A stretch of 64,000 bases of DNA from Elusimicrobiota bacterium (GTDB lineage: Bacteria; Elusimicrobiota; Elusimicrobia; 2-02-FULL-39-32): the NCBI GenBank assembly GCA_016180425.1, contig JACPBF010000008.1:62001-126000 (forward strand), in the 5' to 3' direction. The translations under genes were made by a program, and so were the position numbers. The notes beneath the pieces are model-generated. The model had not been told where the DNA came from. It did no database searches and saw only the letters and a program-made list of their open reading frames with translations. Below, piece after piece: positions 34,201 through 42,908 of the stretch; the stretch's first letter is position 1; each line of letters opens with the position of its first letter.

Positions 34201-35160
34201 TTAATTTCCTTTTTGCGCGGATAAGTAACGCGCTAAATCTTCTATTTGAACATCAGTTAATTGTCCTTTATAACCGGGCATGTTAGAAGTTGGGTTCAAT
34301 TTGGAGGGGTCTTCAATATATTTTCTAATATAATTTTTATCCCGAGCTGTTCCAATTAAACTTAAATCTGGACCGACTTCTGCTCCTTCCTTCCCAATCT
34401 TATGGCACATGGCGCAATTTTCCGCAAAAACTTTTGGAGCTTCCTCTGTAAAACCTTCTCCACCGCCCAAAGATTTTATAAAAGCAACTAATACCTTAAT
34501 TTCATCGTCTAAAAGATTCAATTTAGGCATGGCAGAACCGGGAGAAACAGATTGGGGTTCACGGAAATGTTTTTCTAGCCAATCTTCAGTCTCTCCGCTT
34601 GCGACCTTATCTAGTTCAGGTCCCACAGTTCCCCCTTTACCCCCAATCTTGTGGCAATAAGAACAATTTAAGCTCACATACAGCCTTTGACCCGCAAACA
34701 CCAAAGGATCTTTTTCTACAATTGGATTAGTTAAAGGGCTTACAGTTCCCTGATAGGTTAGATAGCCAATCCCTGCTAAAGTTCCAACTCCTAATAAAGT
34801 AAAAAAAGGACGTTTTAGGAAATGCCGTTCTGGACCCCTGTCAAGAAATGGCAAAAGAAAAAGAAATGTAACTCCTAAACCAGGCAAAAGAACCGCTGCC
34901 ACTGATTCCAAATTTCCAGGAAAAAGTTTCAAAGCTTGAAATAAAAAAAGAAAGTACCATTCTGGTCTTGGATTATAATTAGAATCTGTTGGGTCAGCTG
35001 GGTCCTCAAGCGCAGCGCCAAAATGATAAGCGAACCAACAAAGCAACCCTAAGATAAAAAATGCCATGATCGTATCTTTTAAAACAGCGTAAGGGAAAAA
35101 AGATTTTCCTTGCTCTTTTAATTTTTTATATCGCTCTATATAATCTTGATGCCAATTCAT
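34201..35160 (-). CDS. cytochrome b C-terminal half fused to diheme cytochrome c
   Basis: Subunit of a bc-type quinol-cytochrome c reductase (319 aa). The N-terminal part has about three membrane helices with the PEWYFLFLFQALK motif of the Qo site (about 65-80). Two cytochrome c modules follow with CSYCH (about 168) and CAMCH (about 250). Split cytochrome b with cytochrome c fused to the second half is known from several phyla. Operon order is Rieske, cytochrome b, this gene, with 2-3 nt gaps. Confidence 0.88.
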   Translation of the reverse strand: MNWHQDYIERYKKLKEQGKSFFPYAVLKDTIMAFFILGLLCWFAYHFGAALEDPADPTDSNYNPRPEWYFLFLFQALKLFPGNLESVAAVLLPGLGVTFLFLLPFLDRGPERHFLKRPFFTLLGVGTLAGIGYLTYQGTVSPLTNPIVEKDPLVFAGQRLYVSLNCSYCHKIGGKGGTVGPELDKVASGETEDWLEKHFREPQSVSPGSAMPKLNLLDDEIKVLVAFIKSLGGGEGFTEEAPKVFAENCAMCHKIGKEGAEVGPDLSLIGTARDKNYIRKYIEDPSKLNPTSNMPGYKGQLTDVQIEDLARYLSAQKGN

Positions 35161-35162
35161 AT

Positions 35163-35855
35163 TTAAGCGCCTTCCTTTTTATCTGATCCTTTATTTTTCT
35201 GGGGAGGTTCAGAAATTCCATGCCAAACCACTAAAAATAAATGAATAAGAATCGCAACTAATATTAATCCCGGAAGGACCAAAGTATGGATCGCGTAAAA
35301 CCTAGTGAGAGTGACAGCGCCCATCTCATCCCCGCCTTTAAGGATTTTTGCAACATAACTGCCTATGATCGGCGTTTGCGAAGCTATATTTGCGCCAACC
35401 ATTGTGGCCCAGTAAGATTTTTGGTCCCAGGGCAAAAGATACCCTGTAAAACTAAAGCCCATCACTAATAAAAATAAAATCACACCCACGATCCATGTGG
35501 CTTCACGTGGATATTTATAAGAGCCCATAAAATAAACCCGCAGCATGTGAAGAGAAACCAGAACCACCATAAAAGTCGCTCCCCAATGGTGCAAAGCTCT
35601 AATCCATTTTCCAAAAATCACCTGTTCATTAATAAACCGTATGGAGTCGTAAGCATGATCCGGAGAAGGAACATAATTCATTGCCAAAAGCGAGCCTGTA
35701 ATCACCTGAATAAAAAAAACAAATAAAGAGGCGCTGCCTAAAGTGTAGAGCCACCCCGCCCAGCCCTCTGCTTCCGGCACATGACGGCTAAAAAGCGCAT
35801 TCCAAATTTCTTGAAGAGCAAGCCTTGATTTCATCCATTCCCAAATTAAGTTCAT
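35163..35855 (-). CDS. cytochrome b N-terminal half
   Basis: Diheme cytochrome b6-like subunit (230 aa), four membrane helices. Heme ligands are His pairs in RALHHWGATFMVVLVSLHMLRVY and in the later FYAIHTLVLPGLILVAILIHLFLVVWHG. The GYLLPWDQKSYWA segment belongs to the Qo site. Works with the Rieske protein and the downstream subunit in quinol oxidation. Confidence 0.92.
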   Translation of the reverse strand: MNLIWEWMKSRLALQEIWNALFSRHVPEAEGWAGWLYTLGSASLFVFFIQVITGSLLAMNYVPSPDHAYDSIRFINEQVIFGKWIRALHHWGATFMVVLVSLHMLRVYFMGSYKYPREATWIVGVILFLLVMGFSFTGYLLPWDQKSYWATMVGANIASQTPIIGSYVAKILKGGDEMGAVTLTRFYAIHTLVLPGLILVAILIHLFLVVWHGISEPPQKNKGSDKKEGA

Positions 35856-35858
35856 TTT

Positions 35859-36368
35859 TTATACCTCTTTTCCCTTGCCAACTACTTGCGGCAGAATCAA
35901 CAGATGTCCGCCCACCACCTTGGTTGGATAACGATCCAAAGCTCTGGGCGGAGGGCCTGAAACTACTTTCCCGTCAACAGAAAATGTCGCTGTGTGGCAA
36001 GGGCATAAGAACTGCCTTTTCTCCACACTCCAACGATACGGGCACCCTAAGTGAGTGCATTTAGGATCAAACGCTATAAAATCTTTTTGGTTAGCGGTAA
36101 TGATCCAAGCTGAAGATTTACTTTCAATGGTTGACCAGGCATCTCTCTTCCTTACAGTAAAATCTATCTTTATAGGCTCACCCTCTATAAAATCTTTAAC
36201 TAAGCCCAAATCAATCCAAGAATCTTCTTTTTTTCTCCAAATCGGAGAGAGAAAATAGCCGCATCCTAAGCCTGTGAGAATCGCTCCCATAAGCCCGCCA
36301 AGGGAAACAATGACATAAGTTAAAAAAGAACGTCTTGAAATTTTATTGTTTAGATTTTTTTCTTCCAT
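35859..36368 (-). CDS. Rieske iron-sulfur protein
   Basis: 2Fe-2S protein of the bc complex (169 aa). Tat-like N-terminus SRRSFLTYVIVSLGG with a membrane helix. Cluster motifs are CTHLGCPYRW (about 112) and CPCHTATFSVDGKVVSGP (about 131), giving the required Cys and His ligands. Confidence 0.93.
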   Translation of the reverse strand: MEEKNLNNKISRRSFLTYVIVSLGGLMGAILTGLGCGYFLSPIWRKKEDSWIDLGLVKDFIEGEPIKIDFTVRKRDAWSTIESKSSAWIITANQKDFIAFDPKCTHLGCPYRWSVEKRQFLCPCHTATFSVDGKVVSGPPPRALDRYPTKVVGGHLLILPQVVGKGKEV

Positions 36369-36371
36369 TTT

Positions 36372-37184
36372 TTACTCCTTAATCACATGGCCTTTTAACC
36401 TAAGTTCATGCATTGCGTTCCGAACTTGATGATTCAATTCTTGCGCAACTTCCAATACTTTTTCCATGTTAAAAGTATGCCAAATTTTAAGCGCTTCCTG
36501 ATAATTTTTTTCAGACTGGATAAGAGTAGCAGCTTGCGCTTCTGTTTCTATTTTTTTAATCTTAGCCTCCTGAATGCGATTTCGCAATTGGTCAATGGCT
36601 TTACGCGAACTCTGCAAACTTAATAAAGCAGCATAAGCTTTTGTAGGACGGCGATGGCACAAGGTGCAGACAGATTCTAGTTCTCGCGGAGTCATCACAT
36701 GTGAAGCCATGGAGCTGTGACAAGTAACGCAATTTGGCCCCTTGCCTGAACGGTTTAATTCTTTATAGTGATCTGAATTTTTAAAACCTTCTAATTCCTG
36801 AGCATGACAGCTGCCGCAAGAGTCTGGAATTTTGTCAAAATAGATGCTGCTGCCAGTATCCATGGAGCGAGAAATATTTTTGTGAGCTAGAGCCGCATCT
36901 TTTGAGGATGGGTTTCCCCCATGGCAAGCATCGCAATTAATCCCTTTTTTAGCATGGATTGAATTTTGCCATTCTATAAAACTATGCGCTGGATGGGAAG
37001 GATCAGACTTTCCAATCTTGGAATGGCATTCAACGCAACTATTGGATTCTGCTAAAACTAAACCTCTGCTCAAACCAAAAAATAAAAATGTTAAAAGAGC
37101 CCAATGCAAAATATCAAACCTGCTGCTTATCTTAACTACCATTGGAACTTTTATGGCGCCTAAACTAAAATCAGTTCTAATCAT
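36372..37184 (-). CDS. pentaheme c-type cytochrome
   Basis: Periplasmic cytochrome (270 aa from chosen start) with five CXXCH sites: CVECH, CDACH, CGSCH, CVTCH, CTLCH, all in the N-terminal two thirds. A helical Lys/Glu-rich tail follows. An N-terminal hydrophobic segment serves as signal or anchor. AAGGGGGA 4 nt before ATG 37184 decides the start; an ATG 7 codons upstream overlaps the preceding stop. The heme spacing resembles parts of multiheme nitrite or hydroxylamine enzymes, but no catalytic CX2CK is present. Sits between the 15-heme protein and the Rieske gene. Confidence 0.85.
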   Translation of the reverse strand: MIRTDFSLGAIKVPMVVKISSRFDILHWALLTFLFFGLSRGLVLAESNSCVECHSKIGKSDPSHPAHSFIEWQNSIHAKKGINCDACHGGNPSSKDAALAHKNISRSMDTGSSIYFDKIPDSCGSCHAQELEGFKNSDHYKELNRSGKGPNCVTCHSSMASHVMTPRELESVCTLCHRRPTKAYAALLSLQSSRKAIDQLRNRIQEAKIKKIETEAQAATLIQSEKNYQEALKIWHTFNMEKVLEVAQELNHQVRNAMHELRLKGHVIKE

Positions 37185-37194
37185 TTTTTCCCCC

Positions 37195-38895
37195 TTATAA
37201 TTCATGGCACGCCTGACAATCCTCAGTTTTAAATTTCATCTTTATCTGTTTATGCGAACCAAATTCATGACATTTAACGCAAGGCATCATTTCCGTATGA
37301 GCAATATGCGGCATTTTTTTCCCTTTATAATTCACAAACTCCGGAGGAACCTTAACGCCTACTTTTTGATGGCACATGGTTGCGCAAAAACCACCGCTCA
37401 TCAAAGGATGTTCTGAAAGGTCAGGAAGAGGAACTCCAATATTTTCCCCTAATCTTGAGAGCACGCTATCCATCTTTCTTAAAATTTGGGCTGCATAATA
37501 AATATTGTGCACCGCGTGGCTGTTCTCAATAAAGGCAAGGTTATACTCCACATCGTTTAATTCTTTTTGAACCTTTCTTTTTTCTTCTGGCTTTAAGGAC
37601 GAGGCAGCAAGCAAAGATTTTGCTTTTAGCCATTTATTGTTAACTTCACTTAATTCTTCGGCAATCACTTTTTTAGCCTGAGCTGTTATGCCCCGAAACT
37701 TCTCCCCATGACATTTTACGCAACTTGCCTCATGAGATCCTTTAAAAGTTTTTCCCTTAAAATGAGACTCCATACTCTCCACTGGTTTAGAAATATGGCA
37801 GCCCACACAGTCAACATTCGCTAAATACATGGGACTTGGAGATTGGGGAACGTCTTTAGCTCCAATCCCTCTATAAAAATCTTTCTGGCCAGTATGTTGG
37901 TCTAAATGACAAACAGAACAATCATAGGAAAGTTCCTTTTTCCCAGGAATGGAGACCTTATGCTGCATTTCAGTATGGCAATGAAAACAGGCCACATTAT
38001 GTTTTGTAATATGGTTCTCATGTATAAAAGGCAAATCGCCAATCTTCTCTAATTTTTCAGGCTGGTTATGGCAAGTGAAACATCTTTCTTGCGAAGCATT
38101 TCCCTTTCCTTGAATAACATCCTGATGACAGTCTGAGCAGGCAACACCGCGCTTTCCAGAAAAATCCTTATGGTTATAATTCATGTTCCCAATCTTAAAA
38201 TCTTTTTCAGGAAGTTTGTGGCAGGCTGTGCATCCGCCTACAGGATGGAGCTCTCTTCCTTCCACCATTCCCTTAAAGTGACAAAGATAACAAGTGTTCC
38301 AAGTAACCTCCATGTGGTTGCCAACCACCATTTGAGCATGACAAGAAGTGCAAACTAATTTTCGATCTTTGCGCGTAGTTGTCAGGTGAACTTTATGATC
38401 AAACTGAATTCCTTTTTCCGTTACCAATCTCCCTTCCAGCAAACGAGTTGAATGGCATTGTAAGCAGGATGAATCCTCCACTTCCGCAAATGGTTTTGAG
38501 GAATAAGTTCTTGTAACATACTTAGCCACTTGAGACAAAGCCTGAAATTTCTTCCAAAGAATTGTTTTTGGGGAACCTGGAGGATAATGGCATTCAACAC
38601 AGGCAACATGACTATGTTTGGAACTTTTCCAGGCTTTATAATAAGGCTCCATAATGTGGCAAGAATGGCAAAACCTAGGACTTTCAGAATATTTTGCAAG
38701 TCCGATTAAAGATATAAATATAAATAATGCAACGCCTCCAGCGATATAAAAAAATCTCTTCCTAAAATAAATGAGAAACTTTCTTGGGGAGCCGGGAACA
38801 ATATCAATCCCAGCTTTATATAGAATTTTCCACCACCATTTCCGCTGATAATCTAAATTGTCCATTTTTTTGACCGCACCCTTCCAATGAGCCAT
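37195..38895 (-). CDS. 15-site multiheme cytochrome c with NapC/NirT-like N-terminus
   Basis: Membrane-anchored cytochrome of up to 566 aa. One helix at about 46-66 is followed by SPRFCHSCHIMEPYYKAWKSSKH, the NapC/NirT quinol-dehydrogenase start. There are 14 CXXCH sites (CHSCH, CVECH, CLQCH, CTSCH, CYLCH, CTACH, CSDCH, CFTCH, CFHCH, CSVCH, CVGCH, CVKCH, CVKCH, CQACH) plus one CX3CH (CATMCH near 510). A long helical spacer (about 410-490) splits the heme chain. An in-frame ATG 10 codons on is an alternative start. Likely carries electrons between the quinone pool or bc complex and periplasmic or outer-membrane partners. Confidence 0.87.
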   Translation of the reverse strand: MAHWKGAVKKMDNLDYQRKWWWKILYKAGIDIVPGSPRKFLIYFRKRFFYIAGGVALFIFISLIGLAKYSESPRFCHSCHIMEPYYKAWKSSKHSHVACVECHYPPGSPKTILWKKFQALSQVAKYVTRTYSSKPFAEVEDSSCLQCHSTRLLEGRLVTEKGIQFDHKVHLTTTRKDRKLVCTSCHAQMVVGNHMEVTWNTCYLCHFKGMVEGRELHPVGGCTACHKLPEKDFKIGNMNYNHKDFSGKRGVACSDCHQDVIQGKGNASQERCFTCHNQPEKLEKIGDLPFIHENHITKHNVACFHCHTEMQHKVSIPGKKELSYDCSVCHLDQHTGQKDFYRGIGAKDVPQSPSPMYLANVDCVGCHISKPVESMESHFKGKTFKGSHEASCVKCHGEKFRGITAQAKKVIAEELSEVNNKWLKAKSLLAASSLKPEEKRKVQKELNDVEYNLAFIENSHAVHNIYYAAQILRKMDSVLSRLGENIGVPLPDLSEHPLMSGGFCATMCHQKVGVKVPPEFVNYKGKKMPHIAHTEMMPCVKCHEFGSHKQIKMKFKTEDCQACHEL

Positions 38896-38898
38896 GAT

Positions 38899-39090
38899 AA
38901 GTTCATTGGGTAAACATCCGAATCAAAAATCGCGCAATAAGCGATCTGATGGCAAATCAAATTTAGGTATGATCTTTTCTGAATCGCGGCATCTGGAAAA
39001 AGATTTGAAGAGCGCGAAATTACTTGAGGTTCCACATGGCAAGAAATGCATGGATTCTTGCCATGAATAGAATTTTCAAATAAGTCTCCA
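38899..39090 (-). pseudogene. possible remnant of another cytochrome
   Basis: The interval between two cytochrome genes is open in one frame and reads ENSIHGKNPCISCHVEPQ..., holding one heme site (CISCH), but it has no usable start codon other than an internal GTG. It overlaps the neighbouring genes in another frame. It looks like a leftover of a multiheme gene; chance cannot be ruled out. Confidence 0.35.
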
Positions 39091-39091
39091 G

Positions 39092-39421
39092 TTATTTTTT
39101 TGGAGCAAGTCCCCTGATATATTGAAGAACGGATTTTTGTTGTTCAGCCTTTAACTGTTTGCCATAAGCAGGCATCTTATTTTTTCCTTCGGCAATAATT
39201 TTTAAGAGCTCTTCATCTTTTTTATCTGTAATGGTGCTGGAGGTAAGATCTAAAGCCGCAGGCTCTACCTTAAATACCTTTGCCATTGCTTTATTTCCTT
39301 TTCCATCCTTTCCATGACAAGAAGCGCACTTCGTATCGTAAATTTTTTTATCAGCGAATGATAAGGAACAAAAAATTGCCATGCTCACAATACTCATCAC
39401 AAACCATCTTAATTTTCTCAT
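39092..39421 (-). CDS. small monoheme cytochrome c
   Basis: Secreted class I cytochrome (109 aa): signal peptide with cleavage near SLSFA-DKK, heme site CASCH at about 32, distal Met in KNKMPAYGKQL. A soluble periplasmic carrier suited to connect NXR, the bc complex and the oxidase. Encoded between the porin-like and 15-heme genes. Confidence 0.9.
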   Translation of the reverse strand: MRKLRWFVMSIVSMAIFCSLSFADKKIYDTKCASCHGKDGKGNKAMAKVFKVEPAALDLTSSTITDKKDEELLKIIAEGKNKMPAYGKQLKAEQQKSVLQYIRGLAPKK

Positions 39422-39508
39422 AAACTTTTCCTCCTCGGATATTATCGGAATGCCGCTAAGGCATAGAGAGCCGTGATTACGACCGTTTCTTTCTTTTTTT
39501 CTTTATAG

Positions 39509-39568
39509 GGCTGGCGGTAGATTTACGCAAACAAGGAGGTTGTCTTGAAAACGTTCTTTCCGCCAGCC
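39509..39568 (-). terminator. inverted repeat after the heme porin gene
   Basis: GGCTGGCGG (39509-39517) pairs with CCGCCAGCC (39560-39568) across a 42-nt loop. It lies between the 451-aa porin gene and the monoheme cytochrome gene. The long loop makes it a weak terminator candidate or a regulatory structure. Confidence 0.4.
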
Positions 39569-39599
39569 GCTTTTAAATTGACCAATACCAATCCCTTAT

Positions 39600-40946
39600 T
39601 TAGAACATAAACTGCGCTTCCAAAGTAACTGTATTTTGTTTTGTATCTTTATAATTTACCGCAGAAGTATCTTCGTGTTTTGATACGTTGTTATATTCAA
39701 GGACAAATCTGCCAAAAGTAAACGGTTTCCAATTGATTCCAACACTTGCCACATCAGTCGCTTGTTTGTCATTCAAAGCGCCTCTGTCCGGATCGTAATT
39801 AATCAATTCATACCTCACATAAGGTCCAAGCAAATCCCCTTGCAGGTACCCTTGGAGTTCTACAAACATAGTAGAAGCGCCGTAAGTGGTATCGCTTGTT
39901 CCTCCAACTTTCCTATACCCTCCTTCCTGGAAGTAATAGGAAGCTATGATAGCTCCTTTAGGTATCGTATAATTCCCTACCACACCTAAAGAATAAAAGT
40001 CGTCTGGCCCAGCGCCCTTTGGAGTTTTCAGCTTTTGTAATGGGAATTTTCCTTTGTAATAGTAAAGACCGAGCATGCTTCCCTGATCTCCCAAAGAGTA
40101 ATCTCCTGTCAGCCATATATCCTTTTCAGTATCGCCCTCAATCTCAACTGAATTTTCATATTTTCCTGTGCCGTTGACAAGTCCCGCTTCAAAGAAGGCA
40201 TCTTTTATTCCAGCTCCAGCCGTAACTCCGAACTGACGCGAGAATGGGCGGTATGGATTGTCCCCAAAGTTAGTGCTAATAGCTGTAGGTCTTGAATAGG
40301 CAAGTCTGGCTCCAAGATTATGAAAATGAAGCAAGGAGGGAGCAACTCTCCCAAATTTTGTAGTAAAATAGCTATCCTCTCCGGCGCTATTCCATTGCAA
40401 ATAGGTTTCCGCAAGTTTTGATCTTCCCCAGTCACCCATATCGGATTCGGTTGTTTCATCATTTGCCCCAGGATTTTTCTTCTCGTTTTCATGCAGATAC
40501 ATTTCTGCAAAGTAGGAAAAACCTTTGTCCAAAGGTCCTCCCGCATAAAGAGACAAGGCATGCTCTTCAAAAGAATTTTTGTTTGTGTTTGTTGCAGGTT
40601 TTCCTTTTTCATCCACCCTGCTTGTGTCCGACCATACACGAATCTTTGCAGTCAAGGAAAGATGGTCAGATAAATTAGTATCTTTTTCTGTCCCTGACAT
40701 GGTGTGACCGCGTCTTAAGAACTGTTGTCCTGGACTGGTCAATTTGTAGCCGTTCATATGGCACACATTGCAACTGACACCATATCTCCTACCCCAAGCA
40801 GCTATCGCTTGCGCTTCCTGAATGCCGTTCGATCTAACTGGACAAAGATGTCTTATCTTTTGAACCACCGGCGGAACAATCCAGCTCAATAGCAACGTGA
40901 GCAGAACAATTCCAACTGAACTTCCATACTTCTTTAACTTACTCAT
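39600..40946 (-). CDS. outer-membrane beta-barrel protein with N-terminal heme c site
   Basis: Protein of 448 aa. An N-terminal hydrophobic signal (about 8-28) is followed by a single CNVCH heme site near residue 60 (GVSCNVCHMNGYKLTSPGQQFLRRGH). The rest has alternating strands rich in aromatic and Gly residues, and it ends in Phe (VTLEAQFMF), as beta-barrel porins do. Similar heme-tagged porins may take part in electron transfer or substrate uptake across the outer membrane (inference). AAGGAGG 8 nt before ATG 40946 decides the start over a GTG three codons earlier. Confidence 0.75.
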   Translation of the reverse strand: MSKLKKYGSSVGIVLLTLLLSWIVPPVVQKIRHLCPVRSNGIQEAQAIAAWGRRYGVSCNVCHMNGYKLTSPGQQFLRRGHTMSGTEKDTNLSDHLSLTAKIRVWSDTSRVDEKGKPATNTNKNSFEEHALSLYAGGPLDKGFSYFAEMYLHENEKKNPGANDETTESDMGDWGRSKLAETYLQWNSAGEDSYFTTKFGRVAPSLLHFHNLGARLAYSRPTAISTNFGDNPYRPFSRQFGVTAGAGIKDAFFEAGLVNGTGKYENSVEIEGDTEKDIWLTGDYSLGDQGSMLGLYYYKGKFPLQKLKTPKGAGPDDFYSLGVVGNYTIPKGAIIASYYFQEGGYRKVGGTSDTTYGASTMFVELQGYLQGDLLGPYVRYELINYDPDRGALNDKQATDVASVGINWKPFTFGRFVLEYNNVSKHEDTSAVNYKDTKQNTVTLEAQFMF

Positions 40947-41003
40947 AAATAACACCTCCTTGGATTATTAACCTCAAATTCTTCTTTAAAACCAAATGAA
41001 AAT

Positions 41004-41813
41004 TTACGCGTAGCTATGCAGCCCGCTTAAAAGATAGTTCACGCCAAAATAAGTAAAAAGCACGATTATAAAACCAGTAAGTGAAAGCCATGCAAATTTT
41101 TCATTTTTCCAATTACGGCTTTTCCTCAAATGAAGCGCTACAGCATAAAAAAACCATGTGACAAGAGACCATGTTTCTTTGGGATCCCAGGACCAGTAAG
41201 ATCCCCAGGCAGAGTTTGCCCAAACAGAGCCTAAAATAATGCCAATAGTTAAAAATAAAAATCCAAAAATAACAGTTCTTTCCATTAACCCATCAAAAGC
41301 ATAAGATTTTTCTTCCTCTGGTTTTTTTCGAAAACAAACAAGATAAAGAGCTGCTCCTAAAAAAGAGAGCGCAAAAGAAGCATAGCCAATCATGATGGTT
41401 GTGACATGAAATAAAAGCCAGTTGGATTGCAAGGCAGGCATTAGGGATTGGATAGAACGATCATTAAGGCTCGCAATTCCAAGCAAGATTAAAGAAAAAA
41501 GAGATACCCAAAACCCAAGACCAAGCAAAGGAAATTTTTTTTCAGAAGAATTTATGGCGTAAAGAAACCAAAAATAAAATAAAGAAACCAGCCAAACTAA
41601 TAAGGTAAGAGATTCATACATATTCGACATGGGCGCATAACTGCCATGGAACCACCGCCATCCCATATAAAATGCCTGCACAATAAATGCCCAAAGCATA
41701 AAAGTTAACCCAATCCATTCAAAGGATTTCTTTTTAATAATGTATCCCAGCCCATAACTTAAGATGGATAGAATATAAACCGCAAAAGAAAAATTAATTG
41801 CAAAGGTTTGCAT
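41004..41813 (-). CDS. ccsA: cytochrome c synthesis protein CcsA (system II)
   Basis: Membrane protein of 269 aa, about eight helices, with the heme-handling WWD-type motif WGSYWSWDPKETWSL near residue 210 and conserved His residues. Partner of ResB: it forms the system II synthase that attaches heme to CXXCH proteins outside the cytoplasm. Needed for the roughly 25 heme c sites encoded nearby. Start overlaps the resB stop. Confidence 0.92.
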   Translation of the reverse strand: MQTFAINFSFAVYILSILSYGLGYIIKKKSFEWIGLTFMLWAFIVQAFYMGWRWFHGSYAPMSNMYESLTLLVWLVSLFYFWFLYAINSSEKKFPLLGLGFWVSLFSLILLGIASLNDRSIQSLMPALQSNWLLFHVTTIMIGYASFALSFLGAALYLVCFRKKPEEEKSYAFDGLMERTVIFGFLFLTIGIILGSVWANSAWGSYWSWDPKETWSLVTWFFYAVALHLRKSRNWKNEKFAWLSLTGFIIVLFTYFGVNYLLSGLHSYA

Positions 41814-42895
41814 TACGCGCTCCTTTTTACGCCCTTACCATAATAAGAAATCGTCAATCCCAAAGGAAGAAGAAAAAATCCAGTATAAACTAAAAGTACG
41901 CCCGGATCCTTTACAACTTGAAAGGATGAGTAAGAAGGATCCTCTGGATTATAGCCAGACTGATAAAATGTGTAACCCCCGTACTTAAAAGGATGATTCA
42001 CTGATGTTTCAGAAACTGCCAAAATCTGGGATTCCTTTAGAATCTCAATCTTGCTTTTAAACTGTTTAATTCTCCCTGGAACATATTGGTAAAGCAAATC
42101 CAAATGTTTTTCCACACTATTGGCTCCATTGGAAAGATGGGAGAGTTCAGGAAACTTTGCAAAGAGCCATACTCGTTTAGTTGGGGAAGCGGTTACCTCC
42201 ACTTGTAAAGCTGGATTATTAGGGAAGGAAGAAGCAGAGTAAGCTTTCCATCCTCCACTTGCAGGATCTTTTTCAACTCTCAAATCCGGTTCATAGCGCA
42301 GCACATTTAGTTTTACGGTTTTCTTAAAATTATAATCTTTTCCTGGCTCTACCTCTACAATTTCACTCCAACCCTCTTTTAAATTTTTAACCTGAATAAA
42401 ATGTTGTCCTGAGTTATAATAATCAATATTAAAATTTTCCAACCGAACTTGAAATGGAAGATGAATAGTGTTTCCATTGCTAGCGCTAGATGGCACACAA
42501 CAGTTAGCTTCCTTAACTTTTAGCTCTAAAACTCCTTTTTCAGCCAATAAAGCGCTGGTAACTCCGCCGGCTAAAATAACTAATATGGCTGTGTGGCTAA
42601 TGAGAGCGCCCCAAGGCAAACTTTTATATTTTTTTTCTTGAATGCGCATCAGTATGCAGGCGGAAGTGTTTAAACCAAGCAAAACTAAAAGTCCTATAAA
42701 CCATGCTGAATGAAAAAGATTAAAAAATCCAAGATTGGATAAAATTTTATAGGCGCTGGGTGAGAAAATTTGTTGAACTTTTTCTCCAGGCAAATTTTGA
42801 GGGACTAAGGTTCCAGAGATCATGGAAACAATTAGTATTAAGGAAAGGACAAAAAAAAGTTGTAGAGAAGCAAATTTTTTAATCATATTTTTCAT
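41813..42895 (-). CDS. resB: cytochrome c synthesis protein ResB (Ccs1)
   Basis: System II partner of CcsA (360 aa): helices at about 8-28, 60-78, 92-112 and near the C-terminus, with a large periplasmic domain (about 115-325). Family motif SGTLVPQN and the C-terminal YQSGYNPEDPSY...KDPGVLLVYTGFFLLPLGL are visible. The tRNA-like gene lies directly upstream. Confidence 0.9.
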   Translation of the reverse strand: MKNMIKKFASLQLFFVLSLILIVSMISGTLVPQNLPGEKVQQIFSPSAYKILSNLGFFNLFHSAWFIGLLVLLGLNTSACILMRIQEKKYKSLPWGALISHTAILVILAGGVTSALLAEKGVLELKVKEANCCVPSSASNGNTIHLPFQVRLENFNIDYYNSGQHFIQVKNLKEGWSEIVEVEPGKDYNFKKTVKLNVLRYEPDLRVEKDPASGGWKAYSASSFPNNPALQVEVTASPTKRVWLFAKFPELSHLSNGANSVEKHLDLLYQYVPGRIKQFKSKIEILKESQILAVSETSVNHPFKYGGYTFYQSGYNPEDPSYSSFQVVKDPGVLLVYTGFFLLPLGLTISYYGKGVKRSA

Positions 42896-42908
42896 AACCT
42901 TTTTAGTT

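Noticed and set aside
39536-39603. AAGGAGG followed by a TTG-started 21-codon frame on the plus strand
   Set aside because: Opposite to all neighbours, TTG start, and it sits inside the loop and arm of an inverted repeat; the SD match is probably chance.
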